Below, in pieces: positions 1-6,391 of a DNA stretch of 37,721 bases (the stretch's first letter is position 1; the number at the start of each line of letters is the position of its first letter). Under the pieces are notes generated by a model that was not told the DNA's origin, ran no database searches, and saw only the letters and a program-made list of their open reading frames with translations. This DNA is from CALUTH01 sp964452495 (GTDB lineage: Bacteria; Cyanobacteriota; Vampirovibrionia; Gastranaerophilales; Gastranaerophilaceae). The translations under genes and the position numbers were made by a program. The stretch spans positions 1 to 37,721 of the forward strand of contig CAYVMC010000019.1 of the NCBI GenBank assembly GCA_964452495.1, written 5' to 3'.

Positions 1-59
<59 letters not shown>

Positions 60-153
60 ACTTTACATTTCAGCCCTGTTGAATTTCTTAAACCCCTTTA
101 AATACAGGGTTTCCTCTTGTTTTAAAATATCCATCAGTAAAAAACATTTGTAT

Positions 154-159
154 TATAAT
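154..159 (+). promoter_or_regulatory. Possible -10 box for a leaderless MCE-protein mRNA
   Basis: A perfect TATAAT lies 6 nt before the ATG at 166, so transcription would be expected to begin at or next to the start codon. No -35 match is obvious at the usual distance and there is no Shine-Dalgarno sequence. The box is weak alone; it gains weight from the same 6-nt spacing at three other genes in the window. Confidence 0.35.
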
Positions 160-165
160 AATTTT

Positions 166-792
166 ATGCACAGCATTAACAAATACTTACGTATCGAAAT
201 TATGGTATGGATAATAATCATACTTTTATTAATGCTTGTTTCATCAATCTTATACAGACATTCACAAAAGCAGTATGAAACACATAAAATATTCATGTCT
301 GACATTGACGGTTTGATTGTAGGTTCCCCTGTTAAGCTTATGGGGGTTCAGGTCGGGTATGTTAATGATATTAAAATAGTAGATGATAATGTTTATATAA
401 GATTTATTATAAAAGATAAAAATTTACACCTCCCGTGGGGAACAACAGCAACGGTAGAATTTAGCGGGATGGCAGGTTCACGATCACTGGAATTGTATCC
501 GCCGAAAAATAATGATGGCGGCGAAAATATTGATTATATAAAAGTCGTAGAGCCAACACGTTTAAGTAAATCCATGAACCTTTTATATGAGATGTATAAC
601 AAATTTATGGATATATGTTTGGGAATTTCAGCTTTTTCTGCAAGTATAAATGCTGCAGATTTAGACTTAGAACTCCATTCTGAAAATGATGATTTACAAT
701 TTGTAAACTTCCTTGAATTTGTAAATCGTTGGTTAGATAATTCTAATAATAAAGTTTCTGAGATTGAAAATAGATTGCGGAAGGATAAATAA
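166..792 (+). CDS. MCE/MlaD-domain protein, single membrane anchor
   Basis: MCE-domain proteins are substrate-binding subunits of ABC-type lipid transporters (Mla in Gram-negative bacteria, TGD2 in chloroplasts), anchored in the inner membrane and facing the periplasm. From the ATG used here (208 residues) a hydrophobic segment spans about residues 13-30. It is followed by the MCE core at about 37-113, recognisable by 'GLIVGSPVKLMGVQVGYV' and 'TATVEFSGMAGSRSLELYPP'. The reading frame stays open upstream to a TTG at 79, but that would put 29 poorly conserved residues before the anchor. Neither start has a ribosome binding site; a TATAAT just before 166 favours the ATG. The C-terminal part (about 95 residues) is short and unrecognised. 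No permease or ATPase partner is visible; upp follows immediately after the stop. Confidence 0.8.
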   Translation: MHSINKYLRIEIMVWIIIILLLMLVSSILYRHSQKQYETHKIFMSDIDGLIVGSPVKLMGVQVGYVNDIKIVDDNVYIRFIIKDKNLHLPWGTTATVEFSGMAGSRSLELYPPKNNDGGENIDYIKVVEPTRLSKSMNLLYEMYNKFMDICLGISAFSASINAADLDLELHSENDDLQFVNFLEFVNRWLDNSNNKVSEIENRLRKDK

Positions 793-1449
793 ATGGAATT
801 TAAGAATGTTTTTGTTATCTCAACCCCTGTAGTAAATGAAAACTTGTGTATTCTAAGAAGTAAATATACTGATACAATGGGTGTTAAATGTGCAACCAGA
901 CAAATAACAAATATATTATTATATGAAGCATCAAAAAATTTGCCGCAAGTTGATACGGAAGTAGAAACCCCGTTGATGAAGTTTACAACGAAATCAATCG
1001 ACAGAACACTGAGAGTAATAATCTCCCCTATTTTAAGGGCAGGACTTGTATTTACGGACTCTGCGTCTGATATGCTTCCCAGAGCCGAAATTCGTCATAT
1101 TGGTATGTACAGGGATGAAACTACACTAAAGCCTGTTTGGTACTATAACAAACTGCCGGAAAAGTTTGATAATCCAGAGAAAACTTACGTTTATCTGACT
1201 GACCCTATGCTTGCAACGGGTAATTCTCTGTTAGAAACCATAAAAATGTATGAAGGCAAAGGGCTTGATGCTTCGCATATCCGCTGTGTTTGTTTAATTG
1301 CAGCACCTGAAGGTATCAGAAATATTAAAGCCTCATATCCTGATATTGAAATATTTACTGCTGCTATAGACAAGTCGCTTAATGAAAATGGTTACATTCT
1401 TCCGGGACTTGGTGATGCTGGAGATAGAATTTTTAACACAGTTAAATAG
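793..1449 (+). CDS. upp: Uracil phosphoribosyltransferase
   Basis: It salvages uracil by joining it to PRPP to make UMP in the cytoplasm. The 218-residue length is normal for the family. The PRPP-binding motif 'DPMLATGNS' is at residues 137-145, the 'APEG' element at 171-174, and the C-terminal uracil-binding stretch 'GYILPGLGDAGDR' at 200-212. The ATG lies directly after the stop codon of the MCE gene, with GGAAGGA as ribosome binding site inside that gene's end, so the two are probably cotranscribed. The pairing with a lipid-transport gene has no obvious functional logic. A minus-strand gene converges 40 nt downstream and I see no clear terminator between them. Confidence 0.95.
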   Translation: MEFKNVFVISTPVVNENLCILRSKYTDTMGVKCATRQITNILLYEASKNLPQVDTEVETPLMKFTTKSIDRTLRVIISPILRAGLVFTDSASDMLPRAEIRHIGMYRDETTLKPVWYYNKLPEKFDNPEKTYVYLTDPMLATGNSLLETIKMYEGKGLDASHIRCVCLIAAPEGIRNIKASYPDIEIFTAAIDKSLNENGYILPGLGDAGDRIFNTVK

Positions 1450-1489
1450 GGGCAGTTGCCACCGGTAGGGTAATTCGGATAATATCTCC

Positions 1490-2290
1490 TTATCTCATAT
1501 TGGACGGAGGTATAAGTACGACTGTAGCACCTTTGTATTTTTCTGCACCTATTGTTACTCCGCTGCAGTAAGTATTGATATTAAAATTGTCTGTTGCTTC
1601 GTTTAGTACAGAATTTTCATCGCTTGTATCTACACTTGAACAAAGAGATTCCCTATATGTTCTTGGAAATATAGGTTCATACGTTTGTCCGGTCAAATGT
1701 CTTCCTATTGTTCCGTTATCAGCATAGGTAGGTAATACACCTATATTGTCGGTAATATTTGTATTACTTTGTGACAGGCTGTATGTAGAACCTGATTTAT
1801 CGCTGCCGATAAGTATTAATATAGGAGCATATCCTGACGCATCACCGGCTTGTTTATCTCCGTATGCAGTTCTAAGGTATCCGCAATGAAAAATTGCGTA
1901 ATAAGTTGTAGTTCCTGTTTGATTATCTTTTGTTTTTATGGTTGGAACAGTGACTGTTACAGAATCATAAAACGGGTCGTTTAACGGGGAAACACTAAAC
2001 GATGCACCCATTTTATCATATTCATTAACTATTAAAGAATCTAAATGTGATTGGAAAGCGCTTGCAAGGTTACTAACCGGACCTGTCTCTCCGTTATCTA
2101 AAGTTTGCTCATGCTTTTTTAGATATATAAAATTATCAAAAGCTGCTGTGAGGGCATAAAAAGTTCTGTAATAATGAAGGTTATAAGCATTACGCAGACT
2201 AACCTGTCCGGCTCCCATACATAGTGATATAAGTATCCCGATTATCATCAAAACTAAGAGTACTTCTGCAAATGTAAATGCTTTTTTCAT
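1490..2290 (-). CDS. Type IV prepilin-like protein (prepilin cleavage/methylation N-terminus)
   Basis: Probable pilin or pseudopilin, processed by a prepilin peptidase and assembled in a type IV pilus or type II secretion-like fibre. The N-terminus 'MKKAFTFAEVLLVLMIIGIL' is a textbook prepilin signal: positive leader, a hydrophobic helix starting at F5, and the conserved Glu at position +5 of the mature protein (E9). The residue before the cut site is Ala rather than the usual Gly. The remaining 240 residues are Ser/Thr/Asn rich, as in a secreted globular pilin head, with no recognised domain. I use the ATG at 2290 (266 residues): it overlaps the DUF3326 stop codon as ATGA and has GGAGG 8 nt upstream. 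The 15 extra codons further upstream are rejected. Translational coupling to DUF3326 is likely. Confidence 0.85.
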   Translation of the reverse strand: MKKAFTFAEVLLVLMIIGILISLCMGAGQVSLRNAYNLHYYRTFYALTAAFDNFIYLKKHEQTLDNGETGPVSNLASAFQSHLDSLIVNEYDKMGASFSVSPLNDPFYDSVTVTVPTIKTKDNQTGTTTYYAIFHCGYLRTAYGDKQAGDASGYAPILILIGSDKSGSTYSLSQSNTNITDNIGVLPTYADNGTIGRHLTGQTYEPIFPRTYRESLCSSVDTSDENSVLNEATDNFNINTYCSGVTIGAEKYKGATVVLIPPSNMR

Positions 2291-3234
2291 TTTAAGCCCT
2301 CCAGAAATTCTTCGTATGTATATAATATACCACATTTTCTATAAATTTTATCACTTGTTACATTTAAAAGAGATTTGTTTTCTTTTATTGCGTATACCGG
2401 AATATTCCTCTTAAAAGCTTCAAAGACAGGTATTGAACCTAAAGCATTATGCGGCATAAGTAAAAAATCCAGATTATCAATGGTATATCCTCCAATTTTG
2501 TTTATGGCAGGCGCATTTTGTAACCCCAAAAGTATGCAAGGGAGGAATGTCGGGGTGATGTATTCTGCTGAACACCTTGGATCTACAATATCCGTCGATA
2601 TCTCTATGTTATCAAATGCTGGAGAGTGTGCGCAAGGGATTTTAAGCTCTCTTGTAATATAGTGTGATATAATTGCTTCAACTCCGCCAATCGGGTCAAC
2701 ACCGATGCCGTTTGCATAATCAGAAGAAACGTCTTCTTCAAATCTGCATACAACGGCTATGGCATTTGCCCCGTTTGATATAAGTTTTTTAGCTGTAGTT
2801 ATCAGTGTTTCGGGGCTTGTAATACCGCCGGTAGAGTAATTCCCTTTATTTTCAAAATACACACCGACCTCTTCATCGGTAATAATGTATTCTGTTATAT
2901 TTATTCCGTAAACTATTTTAGCTGCGTTAATCGTGTTTATATGGACATTTAGCACCTCTTGCGGAATTGCTTTATCAAATATAACTCCAATTTTATTATT
3001 TTTTTGTGGGGTTAAGGACAGGTTACCTTTAAAAAATTCATCAATAGCATAACCTTCCACATACAGCATATTATCCGTAATACCAGAGAAACAGCCGGCA
3101 TTAACAACGTTAGGGTTTACTATAAGTCTTGCGTGTTCTGCCACTTTTCGCGCATAGCAGGACGCATCACCGGCAAAACCGCCTATGGATGCGCCAATAC
3201 CCGTTGGTACAATAAAAGCTCCCAGTTTTTCCAT
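2287..3234 (-). CDS. DUF3326 family protein
   Basis: The 315-residue product matches the DUF3326 family, known mostly from cyanobacteria and plants and without an assigned function. Recognisable parts are the N-terminal 'VPTGIGASIGGFAGDA' (residues 9-24), 'NMLYVEGYAIDEFF', 'GVDPIGGVEAIISHYI', 'IPCAHSPAF' and 'YITPTFLPCILLGL'. It has no signal peptide or membrane segment, so it should be cytoplasmic. The 339-residue version starting at 3306 is unlikely because its extra N-terminus is not conserved and lies over a promoter-like sequence; I choose the ATG at 3234. That ATG has no ribosome binding site, but a TATAAT box ends 6 nt before it. The gene overlaps the downstream prepilin by 4 nt, forming an operon, and is divergent from the SLH gene. 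Confidence 0.85.
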   Translation of the reverse strand: MEKLGAFIVPTGIGASIGGFAGDASCYARKVAEHARLIVNPNVVNAGCFSGITDNMLYVEGYAIDEFFKGNLSLTPQKNNKIGVIFDKAIPQEVLNVHINTINAAKIVYGINITEYIITDEEVGVYFENKGNYSTGGITSPETLITTAKKLISNGANAIAVVCRFEEDVSSDYANGIGVDPIGGVEAIISHYITRELKIPCAHSPAFDNIEISTDIVDPRCSAEYITPTFLPCILLGLQNAPAINKIGGYTIDNLDFLLMPHNALGSIPVFEAFKRNIPVYAIKENKSLLNVTSDKIYRKCGILYTYEEFLEGLK

Positions 3235-3269
3235 ATATGTATTATAAAACCAAATACTCCAACTGTATA
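3235..3269 (-). promoter_or_regulatory. Promoter-like element for DUF3326 (leaderless arrangement)
   Basis: On the minus strand a perfect TATAAT (3246-3241) sits 6 nt before the ATG at 3234. A partial -35 match TATACA (3269-3264) lies 17 nt further upstream. The initiation site would fall at or next to the start codon. The -35 match is only 4 of 6. Confidence 0.45.
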
Positions 3270-3322
3270 CCCGTATATGGTAATGAATTTCATTATAAAC
3301 AAACACATAATTTAGAAGTTAG

Positions 3323-3357
3323 TTTTCTCGGAAAGAGTGTATCTGAGAAAAAGGAGG
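3323..3357 (+). promoter_or_regulatory. 5'-UTR hairpin next to a perfect Shine-Dalgarno of the SLH gene
   Basis: TTTTCTCGG (3323-3331) pairs with CTGAGAAAA (3343-3351) over nine base pairs, one a G-U, around an 11-nt loop. AGGAGG follows at 3352-3357, 5 nt before the ATG at 3363. A stem ending right at a strong ribosome binding site resembles the mRNA-stabilising 5' hairpins known for highly expressed surface proteins. The promoter itself is not clear; TATAAA at 3294-3299 is a candidate -10. Confidence 0.55.
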
Positions 3358-3362
3358 TAAAA

Positions 3363-5318
3363 ATGACGATAAAAAAACTGACTGTGGCAGCTGCGATTGC
3401 CGTTGGTATAGCAACGTGTTCGTTTAATAATGCAATGGCAGCATGCCCCTGTGATCAGCGTCCCGTTGTCACAGAATCATCGTGCTGTCCTGCGGATGAC
3501 ATTCCTGTCGTTACAGGACAGGCATGTCCCTGCCAGACAGAAGAACCCAGCTGCGGTTGTAATGTTCCAAGTTGTGAAGAACCGGCGGTTCCTTCCTGTG
3601 CAGTTTGTCCAGGTACAGCAAATGTACCAAGATGTTCAATGAACCAGGTATATGCTTATCCTAATGCTATTTACGGTTCAAATAATTACATTGGTGAATG
3701 CGCAAGCTCGGCAGCTACTTATAGAGGCGAAGGCGGGTTTACCGTTGGAACTCACGGTTTAAACAGTACAACAATGGGTGCTGCTGTTTTGCCGGAAGGA
3801 ACTATAACCGGCGCAGCAACAGATATTCCTTGTTTAAATGATGCCCCTGTTGCTCATAACGGAGTCCCTATTCTTCGTGATGAAAGAAAAATGGACGGTA
3901 ACAGCTGCCCTATACAAATAAGTACAGCAAATTCAATTCAGGCAATTAAAAAGACTATGGTTCCGCTTGATTTGTCGCAATTCAATAACGTAACCGGTGC
4001 GGCTGCTGATATGCCAAGCATGAACATGTTTCCGGATGTGCCAAATAACTACTGGGCATCATGTCCTATTGATAAACTTGCAATGAATGATGTTGTTGTA
4101 GGGTATCCTGACAGAATGTTTAAACCGTCAAAAAATATTAGCCGTGCTGAATTTGCAACTATGATAGTTAAAGGTTTTAACAAAAATTACAGCGGATATG
4201 GTACAGAAGCTTTATTCAGCGATGTTCCTGTATCTCACTGGGCAAACTCGGCTATTGCTAAAGCAGTGCATGAAAATCTGCTTAAAGGGTATCCTGACGG
4301 ACTATTTAAACCAAATAATAACGTTACAAGAGCAGAAGCTTTATGTGCATTATCAAAAGGCATTAATATAGAAATGGATGAAGAAAAGGCAAGACAGGTA
4401 TTATCTTGTTATTCAGATGCCTCTTCTGTTCCTGATTGGGCGCGTATCCCTATTGCAAAAGCGTTAGAAAGCGGTGCGCTTAATTCATCGCCTAATTCCA
4501 AGATGATAAGACCATACGCTGAAGCTACCCGTGCAGAGATTGCATCTATGCTGCAAAATGTTCGTGTTGCTATGGGGTATGATACTAATCCAACAACAGC
4601 AAACAATACTTGCCCTATTTGTCCGATGGACAAAAAAGCATACGTAGAAAACGAACAAATCGTTAAGATTCCGACACTTGAACTTAAATTTCTGGATGAA
4701 ATTAACGCAAAATCTTCTCACGTAGGTCAAATCTTTGCAGCAACAACTTTAGAAGATGTTACTATTGATGGACAATACTTCCCGTGCGGCTCTAAGGTAA
4801 CAGGTAAAGTTGTAGAAGTAGTAAGACCTTCTGGCTGTCAAAAAGGTGCATTAAAACTTGCATTTACAGATATTAGCAATAACGGTTGTAAGGCAAAATT
4901 ACCGAGACAAATCCTTACTGCACAGGTTGATTGTTCTAAACAACCTAATATTATAGCCAGACTTGTAACAGCCCCATTCACCTGGGCAGGGTCTATGGTT
5001 GGTATAGTCGGCAGAACTACAGGCGGTATGATATCAAACCTTGGTAATGCTGTAGAAAATGTTTCCAACGGTACAGGTATTGCATTAGGTGATATCTTCC
5101 AGGGACAATTCGGTGCATCAGCAAGAAGCTTTGGCGGGGCATTATACCAAACTGTTAAAGCACCTATTGATATTACAAGAACAGCTCTTTCCGGTACCTT
5201 CGGTTTACTTCAGTCTACCGGTGATGAAGTTGCATACCTTGTAGATGCTAAAGGATATAAAATATCTTCTATTAATCCGAGAGAACACGTAACTATTGCT
5301 TTCGGGTGCAGCGAATAG
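3363..5318 (+). CDS. Secreted S-layer homology protein with cysteine-rich N-terminus
   Basis: A 651-residue exported surface protein. Residues 1-26 are a signal peptide ending in AMA. Residues 28-91 contain twelve cysteines, several as CPC, CC or CGC pairs. Three SLH repeats follow at about 222-275, 283-337 and 347-402, recognised by 'FPDVPNNYW...GYPDRMFKP...SRAEF' and similar patterns; SLH domains bind cell-wall or envelope polymers. The C-terminal 220 residues hold a beta-rich 'VGQIFAATTLEDVTIDG' segment with further cysteines and a Gly/Ala-rich region of unknown function; I see no clear outer-membrane beta barrel. The ATG at 3363 is fixed by AGGAGG 5 nt upstream and by the signal peptide; the open frame back to 3237 is spurious. 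It is monocistronic, with its own terminator. Strong translation signals suggest high abundance. Confidence 0.9.
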   Translation: MTIKKLTVAAAIAVGIATCSFNNAMAACPCDQRPVVTESSCCPADDIPVVTGQACPCQTEEPSCGCNVPSCEEPAVPSCAVCPGTANVPRCSMNQVYAYPNAIYGSNNYIGECASSAATYRGEGGFTVGTHGLNSTTMGAAVLPEGTITGAATDIPCLNDAPVAHNGVPILRDERKMDGNSCPIQISTANSIQAIKKTMVPLDLSQFNNVTGAAADMPSMNMFPDVPNNYWASCPIDKLAMNDVVVGYPDRMFKPSKNISRAEFATMIVKGFNKNYSGYGTEALFSDVPVSHWANSAIAKAVHENLLKGYPDGLFKPNNNVTRAEALCALSKGINIEMDEEKARQVLSCYSDASSVPDWARIPIAKALESGALNSSPNSKMIRPYAEATRAEIASMLQNVRVAMGYDTNPTTANNTCPICPMDKKAYVENEQIVKIPTLELKFLDEINAKSSHVGQIFAATTLEDVTIDGQYFPCGSKVTGKVVEVVRPSGCQKGALKLAFTDISNNGCKAKLPRQILTAQVDCSKQPNIIARLVTAPFTWAGSMVGIVGRTTGGMISNLGNAVENVSNGTGIALGDIFQGQFGASARSFGGALYQTVKAPIDITRTALSGTFGLLQSTGDEVAYLVDAKGYKISSINPREHVTIAFGCSE

Positions 5319-5338
5319 TGAGTAAGTCGTTCGCTTCC

Positions 5339-5373
5339 GGGGTTAGCTGTAAAAAACGGCTAACCTCTTTTTA
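5339..5373 (+). terminator. Intrinsic terminator of the SLH gene
   Basis: GGTTAGC (5341-5347) pairs with GCTAACC (5359-5365), extended by one G-U and one G-C pair at the base. Five T follow the stem. It lies 20 nt after the SLH stop codon. Confidence 0.85.
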
Positions 5374-5488
5374 TATAAGTATGGGGGGGGGCCTTGCGGC
5401 ACAAATGATTATGTGTTTGTTTTTATTAAATTAATAATGATAATACTGCATTTGATGGGGAACTCTTTTAGTTAGTTTCTTATGCTGC

Positions 5489-6106
5489 TTATACACCAAA
5501 ATTCATATTAGAGTTATATAAGTCGTAGAGATTATATTCGTTACTTGTTATTTCAGGATACTTAGTTTCTATTTCTTTTTTTGTCTGTAATGCCTTTTCT
5601 ATACGTTCCATTACATCTTTAGATTGAGGTATATCAGGATTACTTTTACAAAATTCATAAATCTCTTCTACTGTCGGTCTTCTTAACTCTCCTGTTTGCT
5701 CATCTCTGATAACACCAAAACCTGCACGAGGAATTTCATCCAGTATTTTTATGGCTTCATCGTAGGTTAAACCTGTTGAAGTTGGCTCTTTTCGTGCCTT
5801 ATCTATTTCTGCATACTTTTCTTTTCCGTTACTTATAACTTTTTGTGCATATTTTGCTCCGGCTTCATAGATCTCTTCAAGGTGTGAATCATTAATATTT
5901 GTGTCTGTAGATTTTGTTTCTTTAGTATCACTATTATCCTCAGATACATTAACTGATTTATTTTCCTCTGTATCTGTGTTATTATATGCATTCCAAATAC
6001 TATATTGAACAGTATTTTTCTCTGTATTAACATTATCATTATTATTAGTACCTTCAAATTTGCTCTTAAAAAGTTTTGTTAAATGTTCAATATTTGAATT
6101 TATCAT
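5489..6106 (-). CDS. Uncharacterised Asn/Asp/Glu-rich protein
   Basis: I do not recognise this 205-residue protein. Residues 1-75 are low-complexity, rich in Asn, Thr, Asp and Glu, and probably disordered. Residues 75-205 look folded and largely helical and charged, with a more ordered core 'GLTYDEAIKILDEIPRAGFG' followed by 'RDEQTGELRRPTVEEIYEF'. There is no signal peptide or membrane segment. The ATG has AAAGGAAA at a good distance, which supports it as a real gene. It is transcribed away from rpoB and shares with it a 285-nt intergenic region carrying two inverted repeats. The disordered N-terminus followed by a small helical domain resembles many secreted or structural accessory proteins in this kind of genome, but no function can be assigned. 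Confidence 0.75.
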   Translation of the reverse strand: MINSNIEHLTKLFKSKFEGTNNNDNVNTEKNTVQYSIWNAYNNTDTEENKSVNVSEDNSDTKETKSTDTNINDSHLEEIYEAGAKYAQKVISNGKEKYAEIDKARKEPTSTGLTYDEAIKILDEIPRAGFGVIRDEQTGELRRPTVEEIYEFCKSNPDIPQSKDVMERIEKALQTKKEIETKYPEITSNEYNLYDLYNSNMNFGV

Positions 6107-6167
6107 ATGAATTTCCTTTCATATTGTTTTCTACATGTTTTTTATCGGCATTATTGGTAAAAACTTT

Positions 6168-6224
6168 AATAATTTTGGAAAATTATTTACAAAAATTTAC
6201 AAAAATTATGTAAAATTTTGTAAA
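6168..6224. promoter_or_regulatory. Two adjacent inverted repeats, candidate operator region
   Basis: AATAATTTT (6168-6176) and AAAATTATT (6179-6187) form a 9+2+9 dyad. It overlaps a second one: TTTACAAAAATTTACA (6186-6201) and TGTAAAATTTTGTAAA (6209-6224), with 15 of 16 positions matching in inverted orientation around a 7-nt spacer. No T-tract terminator follows. They lie between the divergent unknown gene and rpoB, just upstream of the rpoB -35 box, so they could be a regulator site or UP-element-like DNA. AT-richness raises the chance of accidental symmetry. Confidence 0.5.
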
Positions 6225-6251
6225 CAATAATTGTAGTATATACATTTGTTC

Positions 6252-6279
6252 TTGACGGGAGATTTTTAAGTAGTACGAT
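6252..6279 (+). promoter_or_regulatory. Probable promoter of rpoB-rpoC1-rpoC2
   Basis: TTGACG (6252-6257) and TACGAT (6274-6279) are 16 nt apart. This predicts a start near 6286 and a leader of about 105 nt. Alternative -10-like hexamers nearer the gene (TATAGT at 6352-6357, TAGAAT at 6371) lack good -35 partners. Confidence 0.5.
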
Positions 6280-6391
6280 TAGAGAACATGCGTATGTATG
6301 GGGATTTAGTCCGAAAGTAAATAAAACAATATAGCAAATATACATTTTTTATATAGTTTATGTACACCATTAGAATAGATGAGGTGATTTA

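Noticed and set aside
3237..3362. 42-codon N-terminal extension of the SLH protein
   Set aside because: It overlaps the divergent DUF3326 promoter region and the hairpin, and puts the signal peptide inside the protein; the ATG at 3363 has a perfect SD.
4409..5068. Antisense open frames in the SLH gene, and similar ones inside rpoB, rpoC2, gltX and lysC
   Set aside because: No SD, no recognisable product, and the opposite strand encodes a clearly conserved protein.
6288..6320. Ten-codon ORF (MRMYGDLVRK) in the rpoB leader, possible leader peptide
   Set aside because: It has only a weak SD-like AGAGAA and no following terminator/antiterminator pair; a short ORF by chance is likely.
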